Shown piece after piece: positions 1 through 7,473 of a DNA stretch of 34,085 bases; positions within the stretch are counted from its first letter, which is position 1; each line of letters opens with the position of its first letter. The position numbers and the translations under genes were made by a program. The notes beneath the pieces were generated by a model. That model worked only from the letters and a program-made list of their open reading frames with translations. It searched no databases and had not been told where the DNA came from. The DNA comes from Ruthenibacterium lactatiformans (lineage in GTDB: Bacteria; Bacillota; Clostridia; Oscillospirales; Ruminococcaceae): assembly GCF_000949455.1 (NCBI RefSeq), contig NZ_JXXK01000037.1, positions 1 through 34,085 of the forward strand, in the 5' to 3' direction.

Positions 1-60
1 AAAGATATGGCATGGTTGGTTTGAAGACAATCAATCGATGGAAAGGATAGGTGCTTTCGA

Positions 61-2634
61 ATGAAAAAAATTCGTAGACTGCTCGCAGTGATATTGATTT
101 GCGTGTTTTGCGTTGGGGTGTGTCCGTTGGCATCTGCCGCAGAGCCATTGCCGGGTTCTACCGACCTGTATCTTCTGTCCGAAAACAATAGTGATGGGCA
201 GGCCAAGCTGTTGGGGAAGACTGTGACTGTGGAGGGTATCGTGACGGTGGCCAGCGGTGTGTGGCACGATCAAGTGAACTATTTCAGTATCGTTACACCG
301 CGGGACAGTTACCGCTTCGGTGGAGGAACTTTGGTTTATTCGCCGGGCAATGCGACACAGTATAAGGTGGGTGACCGGGTGGTGGTGACTGGCACCGTTG
401 TGAATGGCGCCTATGCTTCAGATAAGGGGACCACAGCGATCCGCACTGCTTCGTCATCGGATATACAGGTGCGCGGCAGTGGCGTTGCGCTGCCAGACGC
501 TTATCCCATCTATACCGACCCGCTGTATGAGGAAGTGGAACTGGACCCGGGACTCCGCTTTGAGGGAATGCCGGTGCGTGTGTTGGGAAAGGTGAGCGAC
601 GTTGCCGCTGAGGGAACTGTGCGAGGGTTTTATGTGGATGGTAGCAGGGACGGCGATTATGAGGATGGCGCTGGCAGGATGCAGGTGAAATGGTATAGCT
701 ATTCCGGCATTGAAAGCCAGGTGTCACAGGGCGATTGGGTCGTAGTGGAAGGGATTCTGATGCAGAGCGATGCCAGCAGCCCTTATACATCAGGGTACTA
801 TATCCGACCTTCCAGCAGTGCAGGGATACAGCTTATCACACAGGATACAGTTTTGCGATTGAGCGAAGCGGTGCGCCAAAAGAAGGATGGCACCGCTGCG
901 CTGGCTGGCTTGAGCGTTACGGTGCATGGTGTTGCTGCAGGCCCAACCGGGCAGTGGCATGAGAGCAATACCGCCTTTGCGATGGTCAGTCCGCGCCAAA
1001 CGCCTGGCCTCGACCCGGTGTACCCCAGCGGCGGACTCTATGTGTATGGAGAAGGAATAGCGCAGCCCGTGGCTCGGGGCGATGCGTTGACAGTGACAGG
1101 CGTGTTGGGAAACGCGGGTTACGATGGCAACGTGTCGCTCACACCGTCAACACTTACAGTCACTGCGTCCGAACAACCGGTTTTGAGCGAAAAATTTATC
1201 TACACAGACTGGAGTCGCGAGCAATTACAGGGGCTGGAATCGACGCCCGTCAAAATCAAGGGAAGAGTGACGGCAATCAAGGATACGGGTATCACCCGTA
1301 CACTGACTGTGGATGGTTCGGAGGACGGCAATACAACAGATGGCACGGGAACGATGGTGGTGAAGGTGTACTCTTACAGTGGGCTGTCGCTGGAAGGCAT
1401 CACAGTAGGTGAAGAGGTGGTGGTGAATGGAAGTCTTCAAAAAGAAGCGGGGGCCGCGCCGGTTGGGGATTATTTTGTGCGGCCGGTGGAACAGTTAGGA
1501 ATCCAGCGCTGCAGCGAGCATCCGGCCCGTACCCTGTATGTCCACTTGGACGGGTTCCGAAACGATTATGTGCAGCGGGAGGATTGGGATACTCCTGTTT
1601 TTGATGCGTTAATTAGTGGAGGTACCCGATGCACCAATGCTTGGGGCGAATATGTGAGCATGACAACGGCAAACATGACCACCTTGTGTACCGGCGCGCA
1701 TACGGGTACCCATCAAGTGCCGGCGCTTGCCTTTTATGATAAAGTGAATGATCGTCGTGTGCGCTTTTTGCAGAATTATGATGTGGCAACAGTAGGTGAA
1801 ATGTTTGGAAGTCAAGGTTTGCTGGTGGGCGCGATAAAACAGCGTAAATTGCAGAACCGGGGCGCCGACCTGTTCGCCGAGGGCGGGGAGATTGCTGAAA
1901 CGGCGTCCCAAGCGGTACAGATGATCCTGCATGAGGATCCTGACCTAATGGTGGTTCTATTCAATGAAACGGACAGTACAGCTCACAAGTATGGCACTTC
2001 CGGCCCACAGATCCAGGCAGTAGTGGAGCAGATTGATGATGCGCTCGGCCAAATATTGGATGCGTATCGGCAGCGAGGCCATGCGGAGGCGCTAAACGTG
2101 GTGCTGGTGGGGGATCATGGGATGACAGAGGTGCATACGAATCTTACCTCCACATTGTCGGATGTTCTGGATGCTGTTGGTATTCCTTATGAGAATGCGG
2201 CGGTCAATATCGGGCCATTCCGGGAGGACACCAAGCTGGTATACAACTTGGCCAGCGGTTCGGCAGAGATTTATTTCCGAAAGCCGCTCACCCAGGCAGA
2301 ATATGATGCATTGATTGCAGGACTGGAAGGGATCACAGGCGTGGCACGGGTGTATACACGGTCAGAGTTGGATGCAATGGATACTCCGCAGAATCTTGGT
2401 GACTTGGTAGTAGACTGTGCTGAGGGTTATGCCTTTTCCACTTCGGTGGCAGAGCATGGCGCAAAGGCGCAACAACAGATATTTATGGTGTTCAATGGTC
2501 CCACGATCAAGCAAGGGGAGTTGTATGAAACAGAATGTCGGTCAGTGGACTGCGTAGCCAATATCTTGGCAGTCCATGGCGTACCCGCTGAGGATACGGT
2601 GGACGGTGCGGTGTTGAATGGTATTTACAAATAG
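61..2634 (+). CDS. Secreted type I phosphodiesterase/nucleotide pyrophosphatase-like protein with two OB-like repeats
   Basis: 857 residues. A signal peptide (KKIRR, hydrophobic core, ASA-A cleavage near residue 26) directs export. Residues about 30-260 and 265-480 are two related beta-rich, OB-fold-like copies: each has a 'GKTVTVEG/GLSVTVHG'-type opening, a 'W-H-(D/E)' motif and a 'VDGS.DG' segment. From about residue 490 a phosphodiesterase/nucleotide pyrophosphatase domain (alkaline phosphatase superfamily) begins with the metal aspartate D497 (HLDGF). The likely nucleophile is a threonine in the TTANMTTLCTG stretch, and further metal ligands are in ETDSTAHKYG and GDHGMTEVH. It should hydrolyse phosphodiester or phosphate-ester bonds outside the cell; the substrate cannot be told from sequence. 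The start is supported by an AGGATAGG-like ribosome site. A hairpin follows the gene. The catalytic domain call is strong; the OB-like label is by pattern. Confidence 0.82.
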   Translation: MKKIRRLLAVILICVFCVGVCPLASAAEPLPGSTDLYLLSENNSDGQAKLLGKTVTVEGIVTVASGVWHDQVNYFSIVTPRDSYRFGGGTLVYSPGNATQYKVGDRVVVTGTVVNGAYASDKGTTAIRTASSSDIQVRGSGVALPDAYPIYTDPLYEEVELDPGLRFEGMPVRVLGKVSDVAAEGTVRGFYVDGSRDGDYEDGAGRMQVKWYSYSGIESQVSQGDWVVVEGILMQSDASSPYTSGYYIRPSSSAGIQLITQDTVLRLSEAVRQKKDGTAALAGLSVTVHGVAAGPTGQWHESNTAFAMVSPRQTPGLDPVYPSGGLYVYGEGIAQPVARGDALTVTGVLGNAGYDGNVSLTPSTLTVTASEQPVLSEKFIYTDWSREQLQGLESTPVKIKGRVTAIKDTGITRTLTVDGSEDGNTTDGTGTMVVKVYSYSGLSLEGITVGEEVVVNGSLQKEAGAAPVGDYFVRPVEQLGIQRCSEHPARTLYVHLDGFRNDYVQREDWDTPVFDALISGGTRCTNAWGEYVSMTTANMTTLCTGAHTGTHQVPALAFYDKVNDRRVRFLQNYDVATVGEMFGSQGLLVGAIKQRKLQNRGADLFAEGGEIAETASQAVQMILHEDPDLMVVLFNETDSTAHKYGTSGPQIQAVVEQIDDALGQILDAYRQRGHAEALNVVLVGDHGMTEVHTNLTSTLSDVLDAVGIPYENAAVNIGPFREDTKLVYNLASGSAEIYFRKPLTQAEYDALIAGLEGITGVARVYTRSELDAMDTPQNLGDLVVDCAEGYAFSTSVAEHGAKAQQQIFMVFNGPTIKQGELYETECRSVDCVANILAVHGVPAEDTVDGAVLNGIYK

Positions 2635-2673
2635 ATGCCAAGGGTTACAAGTAAATTGGAAATTGAACAAATT

Positions 2674-2700
2674 GAAGAGCGGCGCTATGCGCCGCTCTTC
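2674..2700 (+). terminator. Perfect hairpin after the phosphodiesterase gene
   Basis: A 12-bp perfect stem (GAAGAGCGGCGC and its complement) closes over a 3-base loop, 40 bases after the stop at 2634. No T-run follows, so it may act as a weak terminator or an mRNA-stabilising end. It argues against the upstream ATG at 2635 as the start of the next gene, because that reading would translate through the hairpin. Confidence 0.5.
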
Positions 2701-2727
2701 GACTGTCACAGGGAAGGGGATAGAAGT

Positions 2728-3255
2728 GTGGACAATATGATGGTGCAGATTGGGTATGTTCTGCGTATCTTTTTTGCTGGAATTTGCGGTTTGATGATTG
2801 GAATAGAACGCCGCAACCGGTTGAAAGAGGCGGGGATTCGAACGCATCTGATCGTGGCACTGGGCTCGGCTTTGATGATGATAGTGTCCAAGTACGGCTT
2901 TTTTGATCTGCAAGGACACTCTTTTCTTAGAGCAGACGCCAGCCGCATCGCATCACAGATTGTGAGTGGGATCGGTTTTTTGGGCGCGGGTATGATCATT
3001 TGGCATCACCGTACGGTCAGTGGGCTGACCACGGCGGCCGGAATTTGGGCCACCGCTGGAATAGGGATGGCCATAGGCGCAGGACTGTATGGGGTGGGGG
3101 GTGCATGTGCATTACTTATTTTGGGAGTACAGATGCTGTCGCATTGGGAACATCGCTGGGCACCAGAAATAGACAGGATACGAGTATGCATGCCGGAAAA
3201 TGGTGCCGAGATAGGGCAGATGTTCGAGATATTTTCCGAACAAAAATTAAAGTAA
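2728..3255 (+). CDS. MgtC/SapB family membrane protein, C-terminus removed by frameshift
   Basis: The best start is GTG 2728, seven bases after AGGGGA; an ATG at 2635 would read through a hairpin. The protein shows the MgtC/SapB membrane domain: 'GIERRNRLKEAGIRTH' (the conserved R-rich/AG-RTH motif), then hydrophobic helices including 'VSGIGFLGAGMI' and 'VSGLTTAAGIWATAGIGMAIG'. The family is linked to magnesium limitation and membrane-potential homeostasis. The frame ends at TAA 3253-3255 after 175 residues, whereas relatives of about 220 residues carry a C-terminal ACT-like domain. That domain is present just downstream in the -1 frame (3240-3392), so this copy carries a one-base disruption in the A5 run at 3242-3246. 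The membrane domain is intact and could be partly functional. Family call is confident; status (real mutation or sequence error) is not. Confidence 0.82.
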   Translation: MDNMMVQIGYVLRIFFAGICGLMIGIERRNRLKEAGIRTHLIVALGSALMMIVSKYGFFDLQGHSFLRADASRIASQIVSGIGFLGAGMIIWHHRTVSGLTTAAGIWATAGIGMAIGAGLYGVGGACALLILGVQMLSHWEHRWAPEIDRIRVCMPENGAEIGQMFEIFSEQKLK

Positions 3256-3392
3256 TCGGGTTGGAGCTGTCGCGTAAAAAGAGGGGGGAGTTGGTAGCAG
3301 AGTTCCATCTGCGTTTCCCAGGCGGGCTTGAAAGAAAACTCCTTACAGAACAGCTTGAGGGCTTAAAAAGTGTTGTTTCTATAAAATTGTGA
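3240..3392 (+). pseudogene. Detached C-terminal ACT-like tail of the MgtC/SapB gene (-1 frame)
   Basis: Read from 3240, the -1 frame gives a stretch containing KVIGLELSRKKRGE and then 'EFHLRFPGGLERKLLTEQL', which matches the usual ACT-like beta-alpha-beta tail of MgtC/SapB proteins. It continues smoothly from residues just upstream of TAA 3253. It has no start codon or ribosome site of its own, so it is the end of the same gene rather than a separate one. Restoring one base in the A5 run would give a normal-length protein of about 221 residues. Confidence 0.75.
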
Positions 3393-3556
3393 CCAGTAGG
3401 CTGTTTGAAAGAAAAGTTTTCCGTAAGGGCACGATTGAAATTTACAAGCTAGGATAAATGTGAAAGTAAAACACAATCCCCGTAGGCGGCAACAACTGGG
3501 GCGGTATATGTATCAGTAAAGCCAGATACAAGACATATCCGACTTTGCTTTTGTTA

Positions 3557-3595
3557 TAGAAAAACCACCGGCTGTGCCTAATCTCATTAAAATAA
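3557..3595. repeat. Left terminal inverted repeat of the IS4-like element
   Basis: The core CCGGCTGTGCCTAATCTCAT continues as TAAAATAA. It matches, with few mismatches and one gap, the reverse complement of 5009-5050. The identical central block is TAATCTCATTAA, with GAAAAACC against AAAAATCC on the outer side. The exact outer edge is uncertain, and no target duplication was recognised. Confidence 0.6.
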
Positions 3596-3725
3596 GCGAT
3601 AGCCCAGATTGCCTTATCGGCGGTCTGAGCTATTTTTACAAATATTCTCAAAAATCAAAAAAGCACTTGACAATTTGAAAAAACGACGGCTTCGCCTTGA
3701 AATCAGTTTCAAGGAGACTACGCCA

Positions 3726-4886
3726 ATGATAAACTACCCGAACATCCTGAAAAAAGCTTTTGGATACCATATCCTGAATGCAGAAAGAGGTGCCCAAATA
3801 CACGCCAGATCCCAAGCGGAATTTTACACGGAACCGAAAATTACTCTTTGAAAAACTGCGCAGGACAATACTCTCCATGAGCAGTCAGGGCCTGCATGTG
3901 GAACTGCAGTGGCAGTTTCACTATGATCCAACGGCGGCAACCGCATCAGCCTTCGTTCAGCAACGCGGAAAGCTCTTCCCGTCGGTTTTTGAAGAAATTC
4001 TACACCGATTTACTTTTCAGAATCGCCCCAAACGGCAGTGGGATGAATATACATTACTGGCGGCATAGGGCTCCTATTTACAAATCCCGAGCGATGTCCA
4101 CGACGAGGTGACCTACTTCAACAGCACAAAGGACGGACGTGGCTACAACCTATTGTATCTGAACGCATTGTATGATCTGGAGAGTTAACTTTATCTGGAA
4201 GCCGTCATACAAAACGGGCGAGAAGAGCATGAGTCCCAGGCACTTGTGGAAATGGTTGACCGATCGGAACTTGCAGACCTAGTTATTCTGATTGCGGATC
4301 GCGGTTACGAGGCGTACAATAGCATGGCGTACATCGAGCAGAAGGGCTGGAATTATTTGGTTCGCGTAAAGAAAAAGCTGGGTATCCTTTCAGGTCTCCG
4401 ACTGCCTGACACGCCGGAATTTGAAGCGGCTTTCAGCTGTTTCCTCTCCAAACGCCTCACAAACCGTATCCGCCAGGAGCCGCAGAAATATCGTTGGCTC
4501 CCCAATAAGGTTCATTTTGACTACATCACCGATGCAAGTGATATGGCTACATCCGGTTTCCTTCCGTGTGGTAAGCACTAACGCACTTCCATGCGAAAAA
4601 GCGTCCATTCATTATGCAGGATATCTTCGCCAGAATGACGCTCTACAATTTGGCGTCCCTGCTTCGCCTGCATGCCAGTTTTATGCAGCTGAAGGGCGAA
4701 TATCTCTACCGTGTGAACGATGCTTTTGCCGCCCACATTGCACGGGAGTTCCTGCTTGGTTTTGTGTCTACGACAAAAGTAGAATCGCTCATTACAAGTT
4801 TTCTGCTTCCTGTCCAGCCTGACCAACCCAAAACGAGAAATATGCGTGTGAAGCGTCCGGTCAGTTTTCAGTACAGGGCAATTTGA
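3726..4886 (+). pseudogene. Degraded IS4-family (DDE) transposase
   Basis: Fragments in several frames line up as one transposase. The N-terminus from ATG 3726 starts MINYPNILKKAFG; 3778-4068 contains 'NRKLLFEKLRRTILSMSSQG' and 'ASAFVQQRGKLFPSVFEE'; 4246-4581 contains 'LVILIADRGYEAYNSMAYIE'; the C-terminus, to 4886, contains 'IFARMTLYNL' and ends 'PVSFQYRAI'. Three faults make it inactive. A TAG replaces the first catalytic aspartate, where relatives read LLAADGS. There are several frameshifts and stops, including TAA near 4186. Near 4580 the text jumps from a 'SFRVV' motif to 'HAKKRPFIMQDIFARM', so about 60 codons with the catalytic glutamate (YREK-type region) are gone. The second aspartate (IADRGYE) is kept. 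Family call is from remembered IS4 relatives. Confidence 0.8.
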
Positions 4887-4907
4887 TGCTGCTTTTCATT
4901 AGCTTTT

Positions 4908-4930
4908 CGCGGAGGAGACTCCGCGGTTTT
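4908..4930 (+). terminator. Hairpin with T-run after the transposase remnant
   Basis: CGCGGAG pairs with CTCCGCG over a GAGA loop, followed by GTTTT, 22 bases after the transposase stop at 4886. It fits an intrinsic terminator inside the insertion sequence. Confidence 0.5.
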
Positions 4931-4960
4931 GCCATGCCCTTTTTCAAATTTATGTATTGG

Positions 4961-4999
4961 TGAAACCGTCTCTGGCCTTCTCGCTCAGAGACGGTTTCA
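4961..4999. terminator. Perfect 14-bp hairpin near the right end of the IS element
   Basis: TGAAACCGTCTCTG and CAGAGACGGTTTCA pair perfectly around an 11-base loop. There is no long T-run on either side. It may shield the element from outside transcription; this role is inference. Confidence 0.45.
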
Positions 5000-5008
5000 T
5001 TGGACGGA

Positions 5009-5050
5009 TTATCTTAATGAGATTACGGCGAAGCCGGGGGATTTTTGTTA
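5009..5050. repeat. Right terminal inverted repeat of the IS4-like element
   Basis: The core TTAATGAGATTACGGCGAAG continues into CCGGGGGATTTTT. It is the imperfect inverse of 3557-3595 and marks the right end of the element. The bases from 5051 to 5176 hold no supported gene. Confidence 0.6.
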
Positions 5051-5176
5051 TGTCTAAGAATATTTACAAGAACATTCATCTGCCTGCAGTTCAGATCAGA
5101 GGGCACGTTGCTTTTTCGAAACAGCGTTGAGTCTTTTGTTTTGCTGGGAAGGCTCGTGTATAATAAAAAAACATAG

Positions 5177-6055
5177 CTAGGGGATGAAACCGTGTAATGG
5201 ACCAGCTCCCGCCGCTTCTCCGACGGCTTCAATGGATACCCGTTGAGCGACGCCCATCCCCATTCCCACATGGTTGCCGGCGAGGAGATATTTTTTTAAG
5301 GCCCGCTGCAGGCTGGTGTGCTCGGTATACCGCTGTGGGTCTGCCTGTACACTCCCGAAAACGCGTTGCTCTGCCTGCGGGAATGAAAAATCTTCACTGT
5401 AAATGGTAAAAAAACGCTGGAATTGAAGGATTCCCGATGCAGGGGAAAGCAAATCTCGTAGAGCGGGTGATAACAGCCAGGAATGACAGTGGAACCAGAA
5501 AAAGCTGCGCTGAAAGTACCGCTCAAAAAAAGGCCCGGCTGAGCATAGAGAAGCTGACAATTCACGCTGGCAAAACGGCGCGCCCGCGGGAATATGTACT
5601 TCCAATATTGGTGTGCCTGCAGCCAGGGAGACTTCTCCGAACACGATATCCTGTTGAAGTGTGCGCGGTTGATATTCCAAACGCCCCAGCCGGAAGAGCT
5701 CCATATGCAGCAGCAGAGCGTTCCAGCCCCATTCAATCAATCCTGGTTGGCCAGTGACACGCATGCACTCTTCGCTCCAGAGCGCAAAATCTTGAAATGT
5801 ATCCCAAAAGACAGCTTCTGGAATCCCAAGGGTGAGATAGCGGCGATAGGTTGCAACGGCCCAGCGCAGATAAAGTGCCAGAGCCAGGAGTTCCGGTGTA
5901 GGATGACGGTGCAGACGCAATTCAAAGGCTTCTTGATCGCGAAGAAACAGCTCGTTCCATTCCTGTTCCTGCGCAGGGGAAATCGGTATGGAAAAAACCT
6001 GCTGTTGCAGCGATCCCGGCAGAGAGAGCCGGGCGGCTAATTCCTTTGCGGTCAT
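5177..6055 (-). CDS. GNAT-like acyltransferase (NAT_N/GNAT_C two-domain type)
   Basis: 292 residues from ATG 6055. GTG 6064 and ATG 6061 are also possible, but the AAAGGGAG ribosome site sits at the right distance only for 6055. The protein resembles the Firmicutes acyltransferase family with an N-terminal alpha-helical NAT_N domain (about 1-130, with 'LALYLRWAVATYRRYLTLGI') and a C-terminal GNAT-like domain (about 135-290, with 'EVSLAAGTPILEVHIPAGAP'). The substrate is unknown for the family. It is cytoplasmic: no signal or membrane segment. It is the last gene of a kinase-regulator-acyltransferase operon and overlaps the regulator's stop, so the three are translated together. A role in modifying a sugar-derived signal or the glycan product is inference only. 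The gene ends just before the dead IS element. Confidence 0.65.
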   Translation of the reverse strand: MTAKELAARLSLPGSLQQQVFSIPISPAQEQEWNELFLRDQEAFELRLHRHPTPELLALALYLRWAVATYRRYLTLGIPEAVFWDTFQDFALWSEECMRVTGQPGLIEWGWNALLLHMELFRLGRLEYQPRTLQQDIVFGEVSLAAGTPILEVHIPAGAPFCQRELSASLCSAGPFFERYFQRSFFWFHCHSWLLSPALRDLLSPASGILQFQRFFTIYSEDFSFPQAEQRVFGSVQADPQRYTEHTSLQRALKKYLLAGNHVGMGMGVAQRVSIEAVGEAAGAGPLHGFIP

Positions 6056-6060
6056 GCTCA

Positions 6061-7473
6061 TCACTCCCTTTCCCGGTCGGGCATATCGCCCGTTCCCTTT
6101 TCATGCTGCAAAAATTTGCCGGGCGTCACGCCTACCTCCCGTTTGAACTTCTTGATGAAATAAAAATAGTCATTGAAGCCCACCGCTTCGCTGATTTCGG
6201 CCAGGGAAAGCTTTGTGTTTGTCAATAGCTCCTTGGCTTTTTCGATGCGCAATTCAGTGATATATTGAGTATAGTTTAAACCGGTTTCATTTTTTATCAG
6301 CTGACTGATGTAGGATGCATTGAGGTGCAGTTCCTCCGAGACACGTTTCAGCGAGACGGTTTGGTCGTAGTGTGCATTGAGATAACTCATAATGGACAAG
6401 AAGCTGTCAGGACCTTCAAATGGGGGAGCCGGACGCGGCTCCTGTGTGTACACAGCGGCGCTGAGCTCTTCCAGCAGATTCGACAGGCAAGAATAGTCGG
6501 CAGCCATCTGCTCAAAGCTGTCAAAACAGCCTTCTCCGCTGTTTTGCATGGCAGGAGAAAGAAGAACCTGGTTCACAAATCGAAATGCGGTGCGGATATT
6601 GAAAAGCAACGAGCAGTTGGCTTGCGAGAGGTCGTGCAGCCAGGCTTTGAGCTGGCCTGGTTCTTTTCCCTTTTTGGGGAGTTGACGAAAAAGTTCTTGA
6701 GTCAGCGGCCCATCTACCAGGCGTTCACACAACGTTGATGTGCCGTTGATAAAATATTGATATGTCATCACGAGCACGTCGCTGATAGCGCGTGCAGTCT
6801 GTCCGTAGGGCACTGAGGTGGGAAAAAGACCGATACCGCTGCGCTTTTTGGAAAAAGCGATGATGTGCGAGGCTTCCTGCGTATGAAACGGATGTCCGGA
6901 AAAGTACAGGTATTTGTGTCTGCCCACTTTACAGGAAAACTGAGCGCCTATCGCCTGTTCAATATTGTGAACGCCAATGGAGCCGGCGATGTAAACACTG
7001 TCGCCTTTGATCCCCAAATCGGAAAATGTCCGCGTAATTTCTTGAGAGTTGCCTTCCTCGATAAGATCCAGCAGCGCGTCTGAACGTGAGGAGGAGCGCC
7101 CGTACCCCTGGCGTACAGCACGGCGCAATGTGGCGGTCAGCTGCTCTGTATCAATTGGTTTTAAGCAGTAGTCCGTCACTTGAAGCTCAATGCCGCGTCG
7201 TGCGTATTCAAAGTCCGCATAGCCTGTCAATAAGATGATCGACATATCGTGGTACCGTTCACGCACACGCTGACACAACTCCAGCCCGTCCATGCCGGGC
7301 ATGCGGATATCTGTAATCAAAATATCTATGGGATGTGATTCAATAAAGGCAAGAGCTTCGCTGCCGTTGGAGGCAGTGCAGCAGACTTCCATCCCCAGTT
7401 GAAACCAGGGCACACCTGTCATCAAATGATGCAGCGTGCGGGTTTCGTCATCCGCAAGCAAAACGTTTAGCAT
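6061..7473 (-). CDS. AraC-type response regulator (YesN-like)
   Basis: 470 residues. The N-terminal receiver domain has the acidic pair D8/D9, the phosphorylation site D55 in 'ITDIRMPGMDG' and the conserved K105 (CLKP). A middle linker of about 230 residues follows. The C-terminal AraC HTH pair (about 365-465) reads 'VSLKRVSEELHLNASYISQL' and 'AEISEAVGFNDYFYFIKKFK', ending 'VTPGKFL'. The start ATG 7473 overlaps the kinase stop by 7 bases (ATGCTAA), with AGAGGAG upstream. It should be phosphorylated by the upstream kinase and activate carbohydrate genes, most likely the divergent transporter/hydrolase operon at 9536-20722. Confidence 0.92.
   Translation of the reverse strand: MLNVLLADDETRTLHHLMTGVPWFQLGMEVCCTASNGSEALAFIESHPIDILITDIRMPGMDGLELCQRVRERYHDMSIILLTGYADFEYARRGIELQVTDYCLKPIDTEQLTATLRRAVRQGYGRSSSRSDALLDLIEEGNSQEITRTFSDLGIKGDSVYIAGSIGVHNIEQAIGAQFSCKVGRHKYLYFSGHPFHTQEASHIIAFSKKRSGIGLFPTSVPYGQTARAISDVLVMTYQYFINGTSTLCERLVDGPLTQELFRQLPKKGKEPGQLKAWLHDLSQANCSLLFNIRTAFRFVNQVLLSPAMQNSGEGCFDSFEQMAADYSCLSNLLEELSAAVYTQEPRPAPPFEGPDSFLSIMSYLNAHYDQTVSLKRVSEELHLNASYISQLIKNETGLNYTQYITELRIEKAKELLTNTKLSLAEISEAVGFNDYFYFIKKFKREVGVTPGKFLQHEKGTGDMPDRERE

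Larger units (their letters stand above)
3557..5050 (+). mobile_element. Dead IS4-like insertion sequence
   Basis: About 1.49 kb between imperfect inverted repeats at 3557-3595 and 5009-5050, holding the degraded transposase and two hairpins after it. This size is normal for IS4-family elements. The stretch 3393-3556 on its left holds no recognisable gene. The element separates the MgtC gene from the minus-strand regulator operon. Confidence 0.65.

Noticed and set aside
2635..2727. N-terminal extension of the MgtC gene from ATG 2635
   Set aside because: It has no ribosome site, and it would translate through a perfect hairpin; GTG 2728 has a good site and starts before the first membrane helix.
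3457..3540. Short minus-strand stretch reading like a protein end (TYTAPVVAAYGDCVLLSHLS)
   Set aside because: No start, no ribosome site and no family recognised; it may be a remnant but cannot be supported.
5049..5164. 26-codon ORF starting MSKNIYKNIHL and a TATAAT at 5159-5164 on the plus strand
   Set aside because: The ORF has no ribosome site, and the TATAAT has no gene to drive on that strand; both are likely chance or remnants.
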